Shown piece by piece: positions 27,524 to 35,705 of a stretch of 41,050 nt of DNA (the stretch's first letter is position 1; each line of letters starts with the position of its first letter). The stretch spans positions 1 to 41,050 of the forward strand of contig JACZXW010000011.1 of the NCBI GenBank assembly GCA_022571415.1, given 5' to 3'. Both the position numbers and the translations under genes were made by a program. The notes beneath the pieces were generated by a model. That model did no database searches and had not been told where the DNA came from. It was given only the letters and a program-made list of their open reading frames with translations. The DNA comes from Pseudomonadota bacterium (GTDB lineage Bacteria > Pseudomonadota > Gammaproteobacteria > Pseudomonadales > Azotimanducaceae).

Positions 27524-29452
27524 TTGAATGACATGGGTAAAAACCTGCTGCTTTGGTTGATAATTGCAGCAGTATTGCTGACGGTTTTTCAGAATTTCAA
27601 CGTCAACCGTGGACCTGAGGAGATTGATTATTCCGAATTTTTGGAACTCGTTAACCTGAATCAGGTAAAAACGGTTGAAGTGGATGGCCTCACTATCATC
27701 GGAGAGCGATTTAACGGCGTGCAATTCGAAACCATACAGCCGCAGATAGCGGACAACGCCTTGATAGACGACTTGCTGGATCACAATGTGCGTTTCCGGG
27801 GTAACCGTCCTGAACAGCAAAGCATCTGGACTCAATTGTTGGTGGCAAGTTTCCCCATTCTGGTCATCATCGCGGTTTTCATGTTTTTCATGCGCCAGAT
27901 GCAGGGAGGAATGGGTGGTCGAGGCGGCCCGCTTTCTTTTGGTAAGAGTAAAGCCAAATTGTTGGGTGACGATCAGATCAAAACGACATTTGCTGATGTT
28001 GCTGGCGTTGATGAAGCCAAAGAAGAGGTACAGGAACTGGTGGAGTTTCTCGCGGACCCCGGGAAGTTCCAGAAGTTAGGGGGTCGAATTCCCAGAGGTA
28101 CATTGATGGTTGGTGCGCCTGGCACGGGTAAAACCTTGTTAGCAAGAGCGATTGCCGGTGAAGCTAAAGTCCCCTTTTTCTCCATCTCCGGTTCTGATTT
28201 TGTTGAAATGTTTGTTGGTGTGGGTGCCTCTAGAGTCCGGGATATGTTTGAGCAGGCGAAGAAGCAGACCCCATGCATTATTTTTATCGATGAGATTGAT
28301 GCCGTTGGACGTCACCGTGGCGCAGGTCTTGGTGGTGGACACGACGAACGTGAGCAGACGTTAAACCAGTTGTTGGTGGAAATGGACGGCTTTGATAGTA
28401 ACGAGGGTATTATTGTCATCGCATCAACCAATCGTCCGGACGTTCTGGATCCGGCATTGCTCAGGCCCGGGCGGTTTGATCGGCAAGTTGTAGTTTCTAT
28501 GCCCGATATTCGCGGAAGAGAACAAATTCTAAAGGTTCACATGCGCAAAGTGCCGCTTGGGGCGGATGTTGATCCGGGCATTATTGCTCGAGGTACGCCA
28601 GGTTTTTCAGGTGCAGACCTTGCCAACGTGGTGAATGAAGCAGCACTGTTCGCTGCAAGACAGGACAGGCGTACGGTTTCAATGCAGCAGTTCGAACAAG
28701 CCAAAGACAAGATCATGATGGGTGCAGAACGTAAAAGCATGGTGATGTCCGAGAAAGAGAAGAGGAACACTGCATTTCATGAAGCTGGCCATTGTATTGT
28801 TGGATATCTGGTCCCCGAGCATGATCCGACATATAAAGTAACGATAATACCAAGGGGTATGGCGCTTGGGGTCACCGTGTTTCTGCCCGAAGAAGACCGA
28901 TATTCTATGAGCAAGCAATCTATCATCAGTCAGATATGCGCCTTGTTCGGCGGTAGAGTTGCTGAGGAGCTGACTCTAGGTCCTAACGGAATAACAACGG
29001 GAGCTGCTAACGATATAGAGAAGGCGACCAAGATGGCGCGGTCGATGGTAACGAAATGGGGCTTGTCAGAGAAGTTAGGTCCGTTAATGTATGAAGAGGA
29101 GGACGGGGAAATATTTCTCGGTATGTCTGTAGGAACCACTCGTCTACGGGTATCAGGAGAAACAGCGAGGAAGATTGATGAAGAAGTGCGGGCGATCATT
29201 GATGATTGCTATGGTACTGCCAAAAAAATACTCGAAGAAAACCGCGAGAAGCTCGATGCAATGGCAGAAGCGCTGTTGGAATATGAAACGATAGATCGTA
29301 AGCAAATTGATGACATCATGGCTGGCCGTAAACCTCACCCGCCAGAAGTATTGGATGACAAGGATGATCTTCCGACGCCTGACGTTGAACCAGAGGAAGA
29401 TCAAAAACCGCACCCGACTGGGTCCGTGGGCGATCCTGCTGCAGAACACTAG
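27524..29452 (+). CDS. ftsH: ATP-dependent zinc metalloprotease FtsH
   Basis: FtsH is the membrane AAA+ protease that degrades misassembled membrane proteins and regulators such as sigma-32 and LpxC. The 642-residue protein has a first TM segment (about 6-22), a periplasmic domain, and a second TM (about 102-122). Walker A is GAPGTGKT at 197-204, followed by Walker B FIDEID. The protease zinc site is HEAGH at 419-423 with Asp497. The start is TTG 27524 because GAGG lies 8 nt upstream, whereas ATG 27533 is 17 nt from it. A TATAAT at 27373-27378 could serve an ftsH promoter but lacks a good -35. Confidence 0.97.
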   Translation: MNDMGKNLLLWLIIAAVLLTVFQNFNVNRGPEEIDYSEFLELVNLNQVKTVEVDGLTIIGERFNGVQFETIQPQIADNALIDDLLDHNVRFRGNRPEQQSIWTQLLVASFPILVIIAVFMFFMRQMQGGMGGRGGPLSFGKSKAKLLGDDQIKTTFADVAGVDEAKEEVQELVEFLADPGKFQKLGGRIPRGTLMVGAPGTGKTLLARAIAGEAKVPFFSISGSDFVEMFVGVGASRVRDMFEQAKKQTPCIIFIDEIDAVGRHRGAGLGGGHDEREQTLNQLLVEMDGFDSNEGIIVIASTNRPDVLDPALLRPGRFDRQVVVSMPDIRGREQILKVHMRKVPLGADVDPGIIARGTPGFSGADLANVVNEAALFAARQDRRTVSMQQFEQAKDKIMMGAERKSMVMSEKEKRNTAFHEAGHCIVGYLVPEHDPTYKVTIIPRGMALGVTVFLPEEDRYSMSKQSIISQICALFGGRVAEELTLGPNGITTGAANDIEKATKMARSMVTKWGLSEKLGPLMYEEEDGEIFLGMSVGTTRLRVSGETARKIDEEVRAIIDDCYGTAKKILEENREKLDAMAEALLEYETIDRKQIDDIMAGRKPHPPEVLDDKDDLPTPDVEPEEDQKPHPTGSVGDPAAEH

Positions 29453-29495
29453 TCGCTGATTAGAAATGGGCTGGATCTGTTAGCCCTGTTGAGCC

Positions 29496-30323
29496 ATGTC
29501 CAGACTGACACCTCTCCTTGATGAATCCCGACCACTGGTCATGGGGATACTCAATGTGACTCCTGACTCATTTTCTGATGGCGGTCAGTTTCTTGCGCCG
29601 TCTGCGGCACTACAGCAAGCCGAAAAGATGATAAAGGGCGGTGCCGACATTATAGATGTTGGCGCTGAATCGACACGTCCCGGCGCCCGAACTGGTTCCC
29701 CTGAAGAAGAAATGGAGAGGTTGCTGCCGGTTATAACGGGCATACGAGAACAATTTGATATCTGTATTTCTGTAGATACCAGCAGTCCTGAAGTGATCCA
29801 GGAAACTGCGGGTTTGGACGTGGATTTAATCAATGATGTGCGCGCATTGCGCCGGGACGGCGCCCTAGCTGCTGCTGCGCAGACCGGTTTACCGGTATGT
29901 CTGGTGCACATGAAAGGTAACCCCTTGACCATGCAGATGGAGCCGTGTTACCAGAACCTGCTGCAGGAGATCAATGACTTCTTCCTGGAAAGAATTTCAG
30001 CCTGTAACCAAGCAGGGATTAACAAAAATCGAATATTACTTGATCCAGGCTTTGGCTTTGGAAAGACGCCAGAACATAATTTACGATTGATCAACAGGCT
30101 TGAGAGTTTCAGGGAGCATGGATTACCGTTGTTGGTGGGGTTGTCCAGAAAGAGTACCATTACAAGGATAACGGATGATCAGTTAATGGGAAGTGTTACC
30201 GGTGCGCTGTTGGCAATCGACGGCGGTGCCAAAATTGTTCGAGTACACGACGTGGCTGAAACTGTCAGCGCAATGAAAGTTACAACCGCCATCAGAACAG
30301 AATCCCTGGGAAAAAAAATATGA
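29496..30323 (+). CDS. folP: Dihydropteroate synthase
   Basis: FolP condenses p-aminobenzoate with dihydropterin pyrophosphate in folate synthesis and is the sulfonamide target. The 275-residue TIM barrel has the signatures [14 protein letters not shown] (17-30) and [11 protein letters not shown], plus [13 protein letters not shown] and RVHDV near the C-terminus. The ATG is preceded only by a weak GAG, and a GGGCT/AGCCC hairpin (29468-29486) sits just before it. The gene ends in an ATGA overlap with glmM, indicating coupled translation. The ftsH-folP-glmM order is standard for gammaproteobacteria. Confidence 0.96.
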   Translation: MSRLTPLLDESRPLVMGILNVTPDSFSDGGQFLAPSAALQQAEKMIKGGADIIDVGAESTRPGARTGSPEEEMERLLPVITGIREQFDICISVDTSSPEVIQETAGLDVDLINDVRALRRDGALAAAAQTGLPVCLVHMKGNPLTMQMEPCYQNLLQEINDFFLERISACNQAGINKNRILLDPGFGFGKTPEHNLRLINRLESFREHGLPLLVGLSRKSTITRITDDQLMGSVTGALLAIDGGAKIVRVHDVAETVSAMKVTTAIRTESLGKKI

Positions 30324-31660
30324 AGACAAAAAGGTATTTTGGAACCGATGGTATCCGGGGAAAGGTCGGGGAGGAACCGGTTACTGCTGAGTTCATGCTT
30401 CGGCTGGGCTGGGCTGCCGGTAAAGTTTTTTTAACTCAGGGTCGTGGCAGGGTCCTCATTGGTAAAGATACTCGCATTTCCGGTTATATGTTTGAATCTG
30501 CCCTTGAAGCGGGGCTTGCCTCGGCAGGAATGGATGTTTTGCTATTGGGCCCGATGCCAACTCCCGCCATTGCCTATTTGACCAGAACATTTAACGCCAA
30601 CGCTGGAATTGTCATCAGCGCATCCCACAACCCTTACTATGACAACGGAGTAAAGTTTTTCTCAGGTGAGGGGAAAAAGCTGGATGATGAAGTCGAATAT
30701 GCCATTGAACGGGAACTGGATTCAACCATGCAGATGGTGGAATCAAAGCACATTGGAAAAGTCTCAAGGATTGAGGACGCAGCAGGTCGCTACATTGAGT
30801 TTTGTAAAAGCTGCTTTCCGTCTGACTACAATCTAAAGGGGAAAAGAATAGTTGTTGATTGTGCTAACGGCGCCACCTACCACATAGCGCCAAGTGTTTT
30901 CAGGGAATTAGGCGCGGAGGTCATTGAAGTTGGAGTGGATCCCGATGGCTTTAACATCAATCAGCAAGTCGGCTCCACGACTCCAGAAGTTCTGGCTAAG
31001 AAGGTGTTAAAAGAAGAAGCAGACTTTGGTGTAGCACTCGATGGAGATGGTGATCGTGTGATCATGGTTGATCATATGGGGGATGTGGTCGATGGCGATG
31101 AATTGTTGCTGATTATTGCTGTCTGGCGAAAGCAGTCCGGATCACTTGATGGCGGCGTAGTTGGTACGTTGATGAGTAACCTTGGTCTGGAAAAAGCGCT
31201 TCAGAATCAAAATATCCCGTTTGCCCGGGCGGCAGTCGGGGATCGCTATGTAATAGCGGAGCTGCAGAATCGAAACTGGAAAATCGGTGGAGAGTCTTCT
31301 GGACATATCATTTGTCTCAACCTGACCTCTACTGGCGACGGGATTATTACTGCGCTGCAGGTCATAGCTGCGACGGAATGTCTGGGCAAGAATTTGCATA
31401 AGGTAAAAAAGATGATGGAAAAGTATCCTCAACGCATGATCAACGTGAAGTGCAGGCAAGGGATAACCATCGAGTCGATACAGCCAGTAAACGATGCCGT
31501 AAAGGCGACTGAAAAGAAACTGAATGGGAAAGGAAGGGTTTTGCTTCGACCATCTGGCACGGAGCCTGTGGTTCGGGTAATGGTAGAAGGGGAAGATCGG
31601 GAGCTGGTCGAGGAGCTGGTAAAAGAACTGGCTGAAGTTGTCGAACAGGCAGTAGGCTAA
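30320..31660 (+). CDS. glmM: Phosphoglucosamine mutase
   Basis: GlmM converts glucosamine-6-phosphate to glucosamine-1-phosphate for peptidoglycan and LPS precursors. The 446-residue protein has the start [13 protein letters not shown], the phosphoserine loop ISASHNP with Ser102 (same number as E. coli), the metal loop DGDGDR and the C-terminal phosphate site [15 protein letters not shown] 30320 overlaps the folP stop by four bases. The gene is followed by a 178-bp interval containing a tandem repeat before tpiA. Confidence 0.97.
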   Translation: MKTKRYFGTDGIRGKVGEEPVTAEFMLRLGWAAGKVFLTQGRGRVLIGKDTRISGYMFESALEAGLASAGMDVLLLGPMPTPAIAYLTRTFNANAGIVISASHNPYYDNGVKFFSGEGKKLDDEVEYAIERELDSTMQMVESKHIGKVSRIEDAAGRYIEFCKSCFPSDYNLKGKRIVVDCANGATYHIAPSVFRELGAEVIEVGVDPDGFNINQQVGSTTPEVLAKKVLKEEADFGVALDGDGDRVIMVDHMGDVVDGDELLLIIAVWRKQSGSLDGGVVGTLMSNLGLEKALQNQNIPFARAAVGDRYVIAELQNRNWKIGGESSGHIICLNLTSTGDGIITALQVIAATECLGKNLHKVKKMMEKYPQRMINVKCRQGITIESIQPVNDAVKATEKKLNGKGRVLLRPSGTEPVVRVMVEGEDRELVEELVKELAEVVEQAVG

Positions 31661-31733
31661 GATCCCCACTAGTGAGGACCCCTAAAGAATTGAAACTTGA
31701 GATCAAAGCCGTTAACATCTGCCGCCTTTTTGA

Positions 31734-31805
31734 GAGCCTTCAGCTGATAAAGAGCCTTCAGCTGATAAAGAACCCTCAGCTAGTAGAGAGCCGTTGGTTA
31801 ATGGA
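31734..31805. repeat. 18-bp tandem repeat, four units, upstream of tpiA
   Basis: Four 18-bp units start at 31734, 31752, 31770 and 31788. Units 1 and 2 are identical (GAGCCTTCAGCTGATAAA); units 3 and 4 are progressively diverged. The array begins immediately after an in-frame TGA (31731-31733) and stays open in the tpiA frame, but no ATG is available inside it, so it is probably untranslated leader. Confidence 0.88.
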
Positions 31806-31838
31806 AAGCCTCCGGTGTCCTCGGGAACAGGCCAGTTT

Positions 31839-32600
31839 GTGAGAAAGCCACTGGTTGCAGGTAACTGGAAGATGAACGGGACGAAGGTCGGTATATCCGA
31901 ACTCGTGACCCGGATGGTGGCAGGTGAACAGGGTAAGGTACAAACTGTGCTGTTTCCGCCGTTCGTTTTTCTCGAACAGGTCAGTCGGGAACTGCAAGGG
32001 AGTTCTATTGGGCTAGGAGCCCAGAATGTTGATTGGCGAGAACAGGGTGCGCTGACCGGAGAAATTGAAGCCTCCATGTTAAGGGAAGTCGGCTGTCGAT
32101 ATTGTCTCGCGGGACATTCGGAGAGGAGGCAATTGTTTGCCGAAACAGATGAGCAGGTCGCCAGAAAATTCAAGATCTGTATCGAGAACGATCTGATTCC
32201 CATACTATGTGTTGGCGAGACCATACAACAAAGGCAGGCGGGTCAAACGATGGAAGTGGTAACCAGCCAGGTCTGTGCAGTATTGGATGCCGTTGGAATT
32301 TCCGGGATTGCCGAGGGTATTATCGCCTATGAGCCCATTTGGGCAATTGGAACCGGAGAAAGCGCTTCTCCTGAACAGGCAGAAGAGGTACATGACCAAA
32401 TTCGCGAGATGTTAGAGCAGCAGGACCCGGATACGGCGGAGAATATGCTGATTTTGTATGGTGGGAGCGTTAACCGGGAGAATGCGGCGGGATTTTTCAT
32501 GAAGGAAAACATTGACGGAGCCCTGGTGGGTGGCGCGTCGCTTGTAGGTGATGACTTTTTGATGATCTGTATGGCTGCTGCCGACAGGATGGAAGGTTGA
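31839..32600 (+). CDS. tpiA: Triose-phosphate isomerase
   Basis: TpiA interconverts dihydroxyacetone phosphate and glyceraldehyde-3-phosphate. From GTG 31839 it is 253 residues with the start MRKPLVAGNWKMNG (active-site Asn and Lys), catalytic His93 (AGHSERR) and Glu165 (AYEPIWAIGTG), and the phosphate-binding YGGSV. GTG 31839 is preferred because it gives the family-exact N-terminus with AGG about 7 nt upstream; in-frame TTG 31794 and GTG 31815 would add 15 or 8 non-conserved residues. secG follows after one base. Confidence 0.95.
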   Translation: MRKPLVAGNWKMNGTKVGISELVTRMVAGEQGKVQTVLFPPFVFLEQVSRELQGSSIGLGAQNVDWREQGALTGEIEASMLREVGCRYCLAGHSERRQLFAETDEQVARKFKICIENDLIPILCVGETIQQRQAGQTMEVVTSQVCAVLDAVGISGIAEGIIAYEPIWAIGTGESASPEQAEEVHDQIREMLEQQDPDTAENMLILYGGSVNRENAAGFFMKENIDGALVGGASLVGDDFLMICMAAADRMEG

Positions 32601-32601
32601 G

Positions 32602-32988
32602 ATGGATTTGGAAATTATTGAAACATTGGTGCTTGTAGTTCATGTGCTGGCTGCGCTGTCGATTATTGGCCTGGTGTTATTGCAACAGGGCAAAGGTGCG
32701 GACATGGGTTCCGGATTTGGTGGCGGGGCGTCTTCTACTGTATTCGGTAGTGGCGGTGCAGGGAACTTCCTTTCGAGAACAACGACGACCATTGCCATCA
32801 CGTTTTTCCTAACTAGTTTTGGACTTGCCTTTTTCGCCAAGGAAAAATCCATTGCTGCCCGTGACCTGGGCATACCTGAAGTTATCCAGCAGATGCCGAT
32901 CAGGGCAGAATTACCGGAATTGCGGACAGGGGTAGATTCAGAACTCCCCGAACTGGAAATTAATGATTCGGAAATACCGGAGAATTAG
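32602..32988 (+). CDS. secG: Protein translocase subunit SecG
   Basis: SecG assists SecYEG-dependent export. The 128-residue protein has two TM helices (about 6-26 and 54-73) joined by the conserved loop LLQQGKGADMGSGFGGGASS (about 26-45) with VFGSGG after it. The C-terminal 50 residues are hydrophilic, Pro- and Glu-rich and not conserved. It directly follows tpiA (one base between) and precedes tRNA-Leu, the usual order in this group. Confidence 0.95.
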   Translation: MDLEIIETLVLVVHVLAALSIIGLVLLQQGKGADMGSGFGGGASSTVFGSGGAGNFLSRTTTTIAITFFLTSFGLAFFAKEKSIAARDLGIPEVIQQMPIRAELPELRTGVDSELPELEINDSEIPEN

Positions 32989-33002
32989 ACAAACCCTTTT
33001 AT

Positions 33003-33089
33003 GCCGAAGTGGTGGAATTGGTAGACACGCTACCTTGAGGGGGTAGTGGGGGAAACCCCGTGGAGGTTCAAGTCCTCTCTTCGGCACCA
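33003..33089 (+). tRNA. leuU: tRNA-Leu(GAG)
   Basis: This 87-nt class II tRNA has acceptor GCCGAAG/CTTCGGC, anticodon stem-loop CTACC-TTGAGGG-GGTAG with anticodon GAG, a long variable arm (TGGGGGAAACCCCG), T-loop GTTCAAGTC and encoded CCA. It lies 14 bp after secG, the same place as leuU in E. coli, and probably reads from the upstream operon or a promoter I cannot identify. Confidence 0.97.
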
Positions 33090-33090
33090 A

Positions 33091-33149
33091 GTTCACGGCT
33101 TTGCGAAGCAAAACGTGAACGCCGAGGTTGTTTTCTGCAGAGCAGAAAA
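33091..33149. repeat. Two hairpins directly downstream of tRNA-Leu
   Basis: The first stem is GTTCACG/CGTGAAC (33091-33097, 33114-33120) around a core with TTTGC-GAA-GCAAAA. The second is TTTTCTGC-AGA-GCAGAAAA (33131-33149). The first has the same architecture as those beside ssrA (variable 7-nt outer stem around a TTT-hairpin-AAA core). No T-run follows, so they are processing or REP-like elements rather than clear terminators. Confidence 0.75.
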
Positions 33150-33184
33150 TCACGAGAGGCATGTATCACAAGCCACCTGACCCC

Positions 33185-33242
33185 TGCCGTGGAGGCCGGA
33201 ACGTCTACGCGACCGGACCGTCAAGTCCTCTGTTCAATACCA
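33185..33242 (+). pseudogene. Possible decayed tRNA-Leu copy
   Basis: TCAAGTCCTCTGTTCAATACCA (33221-33242, given here only as a guide to its identity: 18 of 22 positions) resembles the 3' end of tRNA-Leu at 33068-33089. GTGGAGG upstream recalls its GTGGTGG. The middle does not fold as a tRNA, so it would be a remnant at best. The rest of the 309-bp interval between the two tRNA genes shows no gene. Confidence 0.25.
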
Positions 33243-33354
33243 AACTAATGGTTTGCGCCAGATTCGTTGCTTATGGAAAAGAGAGCCCCTGGTGTCCGGA
33301 ACCCCGAAGTGTCCAATTCTCCTATCCGGCAGTAAATTCATGGTATGCGTAAGG

Positions 33355-33383
33355 TTGACCACTTGTCGCCACATCCCTATAAT
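33355..33383 (+). promoter_or_regulatory. Sigma-70 promoter of tRNA-fMet / rimP-nusA-infB
   Basis: TTGACC (33355-33360), an exact 17-bp spacer and perfect TATAAT (33378-33383) stand 16 bp before the tRNA. The discriminator that follows is C-rich (TCGCCCCC), a property associated with stringent control of stable-RNA promoters. Confidence 0.85.
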
Positions 33384-33398
33384 TCGCCCCCTTGTTGT

Positions 33399-33475
<77 letters not shown>

Positions 33476-33484
33476 CAGTTTTTG

Positions 33485-33505
33485 GCCCCTTTTAAGGGGC
33501 TTTTT
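33485..33505 (+). terminator. Intrinsic terminator after tRNA-fMet
   Basis: The palindrome GCCCCTT-TT-AAGGGGC (33485-33500) is followed by five T (33501-33505). It should end most tRNA transcripts, with some read-through into rimP. Confidence 0.88.
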
Positions 33506-33514
33506 GTTAGCTTG

Positions 33515-33570
33515 TTACCGCCGTTTGGCGAATTCAGGCGGTAAATGACAGGCAATATTTGTAGCCTGTC
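33515..33570 (+). promoter_or_regulatory. Two further hairpins in the rimP leader
   Basis: Perfect stems are TTACCGCC/GGCGGTAA (33515-33522, 33537-33544; 14-nt loop) and GACAGGC/GCCTGTC (33547-33553, 33564-33570; 10-nt loop). They sit between the two terminator-like hairpins, so the leader is a continuous chain of structures. Confidence 0.7.
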
Positions 33571-33582
33571 GTTGATTTGTGG

Positions 33583-33606
33583 AAATGGGCGTTATGCCCA
33601 TTTTTT
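33583..33606 (+). terminator. Terminator-like hairpin just upstream of rimP
   Basis: AAATGGGC/GCCCATTT (33583-33590, 33596-33603) with loop GTTAT runs into six T (33601-33606). It lies 40 bp before the rimP start and downstream of the tRNA promoter, so it would limit read-through into the nusA operon. E. coli also has terminators between metY and rimP, used in NusA-dependent control. Confidence 0.8.
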
Positions 33607-33646
33607 ATTTGCAGTTTGTGAATTGAAAACAGCCGGAAAAAGGCAG

Positions 33647-34096
33647 ATGAATGAACAGTTGGAGGCATTAATTGAACCTGTGGTAACAGGTTTGGGATGT
33701 AAGCTCTGGGGAGTCGAAAGACATGTCCAGGGCAAATATTCTCTGTTAAAGATATTCATTGATGCTGATGAAGGTATTAACGTAGAAGATTGTGCTCGAG
33801 TTAGCCGTCAAGTGAGTAGCTTGTTGGATGTGGAAGATCCATTCAAAGGGAAATACACTCTTGAGGTATCTTCGCCGGGTCTCGATAGAAGGCTGTTCAA
33901 GTTGGAGCAATTTGAAATCTTCAAAGGGGCGCGAGTGAAGCTTAAGTTATGTAAACCCTACGAAGGACAAAAAAAATATATTGGGTTGTTGTGTGGCATA
34001 GAAGAAGGGGATGTTGTCATCCGCTCAAATGATGATGAAGAAATACTCTTTCCTTTTGGAGATATTGAAAGAGCCAATATCATTCCTGAGACCTAG
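33647..34096 (+). CDS. rimP: Ribosome maturation factor RimP
   Basis: RimP aids assembly of the 30S subunit. The 149-residue protein has the family segments LEALIEPVVTGLGCKLWGVE, LLKIFIDADEGINVEDCARVSR and LEVSSPGLDRRL, with a C-terminal SH3-like domain ending FPFGDIERANI. ATG 33647 follows AAGG and gives the family start MNEQL; the frame extends further upstream through the leader hairpins but without homology. It is followed by nusA after 61 bp containing a small hairpin (34112-34132). Confidence 0.95.
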   Translation: MNEQLEALIEPVVTGLGCKLWGVERHVQGKYSLLKIFIDADEGINVEDCARVSRQVSSLLDVEDPFKGKYTLEVSSPGLDRRLFKLEQFEIFKGARVKLKLCKPYEGQKKYIGLLCGIEEGDVVIRSNDDEEILFPFGDIERANIIPET

Positions 34097-34111
34097 CCTT
34101 CGTAAAAAGAT

Positions 34112-34132
34112 CAAGTGGAGAACTACCACTTG
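34112..34132 (+). promoter_or_regulatory. Hairpin between rimP and nusA
   Basis: CAAGTGG/CCACTTG (34112-34118, 34126-34132) with a 7-nt loop lies 25 bp before the nusA start. There is no T-run after it, so it is not a terminator; it may affect processing or nusA translation. Confidence 0.5.
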
Positions 34133-34157
34133 TAATGTTGTTATTTGAGGCATTGCA

Positions 34158-35684
34158 ATGAGTAAAGATATACTGCTAGTAGTAGAGTCGGTTTCTAACG
34201 AGAAAGGTGTGCCTGAAAAAGTCATCTTTGAAGCGTTGGAGCTCGCTTTAGCGTCGGCAACCAAGAAACGCTACAACGATGAAGCGGAACTTCGAGTATC
34301 TATTGATAGAGAAACAGGGGAATACGACTCGTTTCGTCGATGGGAAATAATGGGCGATGAAGAGGAATTGGAATTTCCGGAAGCGCAAATGACCCTGACC
34401 GAAGCGAAGGAGAAGGACCCAAATCTGGAATTAGGCGGTTTTTACGAGATCCCGGTAGATTCGGTGGAATTTGGCAGAATCGCTGCACAGACAGCGAAAC
34501 AAGTCATTGTTCAAAAAATCCGTGAAGCGGAACGCGCGCAGGTTGTTGAAGCGTACCGTCATCGGGTTGGCGAACTGATCAACGGACAGGTGAAGAAAGT
34601 TACCCGGGAAGCGGTAATAATGGACCTGGGCAATAATGCTGAAGCCTTACTGCCGAGAGAAGAATGGATTCCCAGAGAAACGTTTAGGGTCGGTGACAGA
34701 TTGCGTGCCCTGCTGGAAGAAGTTCGACCGGAAGCCCGTGGACCTCAATTGGCATTGACACGAACCTCGTCAAAAATGTTAATTGAGCTGTTCAAGATTG
34801 AAGTTCCTGAAATATCAGATGGAATTATAGAAATTCTTGGGGCGGCAAGGGATCCTGGTTCTCGCGCAAAGATTGCCGTAAAAACTAACGATGGCCGCAT
34901 TGATCCGGTAGGAGCCTGTGTTGGTATGAGGGGTTCACGAGTACAAGCAGTATCCGGAGAGCTTAGCAATGAGCGCATTGATATTGTTCCTTGGGACGAT
35001 AATGTTGCACAACTTGCGATTAATGCAATGTCACCTGCTGAAGTTATCTCCATCGTTGTAGATGAAGAGACAAAAAGTATGGATATTGCAGTCTCAGAGG
35101 AAAATCTTGCTCAGGCAATCGGTCGCGGAGGGCAGAATGTAAAACTTGCCAGCGAACTCACAGGCTGGACCCTCAACATAATGACGGAAGAAGAAGCGGG
35201 TGAAAAACATGAGCAGGAAGCCGGCGCCATCAAGGAAAGCTTTATGGAGCAGCTTGATGTAGATGAAGATGTGGCGATTGTCCTTGTGGAAGAAGGATTC
35301 ACGACATTGGAAGAAATTGCCTATGTTCCCATAGAGGAGATGATTGCTATCGATGGCTTTGATCAGGACATCGTGGAAGAGCTGCGAAGCCGGGCAAAAA
35401 ATACACTGACTACTCTCGAACTCGCCAGCGAAGAGGAGATTGGTAAAACAGAGCCTGCTGCCGATTTACTGGAAATGGACGGAATGGACACTCGCATTGC
35501 ATTCCAGCTGGCAGCCATAGGCGTGGTAACCATGGAAGATCTGGCGGAACAGGCGATTGATGATCTGCTGGATATTAAGGATCTGACTTCGGAAAGGGCC
35601 GGTGAACTCATTATGACAGCCCGTGCGCCCTGGTTTGCAGAAGAAGAAGCTGCATCTGAAGATGACCAGGCTGAAAAGGCTTGA
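34158..35684 (+). CDS. nusA: Transcription termination/antitermination protein NusA
   Basis: NusA binds RNA polymerase and modulates pausing, termination and antitermination. The 508-residue protein contains the N-terminal polymerase-binding domain (1-125), an S1 domain (about 135-200), and two KH domains (about 230-345, with [12 protein letters not shown] and [12 protein letters not shown]). Two C-terminal acidic repeats follow (about 365-490), the gammaproteobacterial type. ATG 34158 has GAGG 7 nt upstream. It is in the rimP-nusA-infB-rbfA-truB transcription unit. Confidence 0.97.
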   Translation: MSKDILLVVESVSNEKGVPEKVIFEALELALASATKKRYNDEAELRVSIDRETGEYDSFRRWEIMGDEEELEFPEAQMTLTEAKEKDPNLELGGFYEIPVDSVEFGRIAAQTAKQVIVQKIREAERAQVVEAYRHRVGELINGQVKKVTREAVIMDLGNNAEALLPREEWIPRETFRVGDRLRALLEEVRPEARGPQLALTRTSSKMLIELFKIEVPEISDGIIEILGAARDPGSRAKIAVKTNDGRIDPVGACVGMRGSRVQAVSGELSNERIDIVPWDDNVAQLAINAMSPAEVISIVVDEETKSMDIAVSEENLAQAIGRGGQNVKLASELTGWTLNIMTEEEAGEKHEQEAGAIKESFMEQLDVDEDVAIVLVEEGFTTLEEIAYVPIEEMIAIDGFDQDIVEELRSRAKNTLTTLELASEEEIGKTEPAADLLEMDGMDTRIAFQLAAIGVVTMEDLAEQAIDDLLDIKDLTSERAGELIMTARAPWFAEEEAASEDDQAEKA

Positions 35685-35705
35685 TGATTAATCGAGGAAG
35701 AATAA

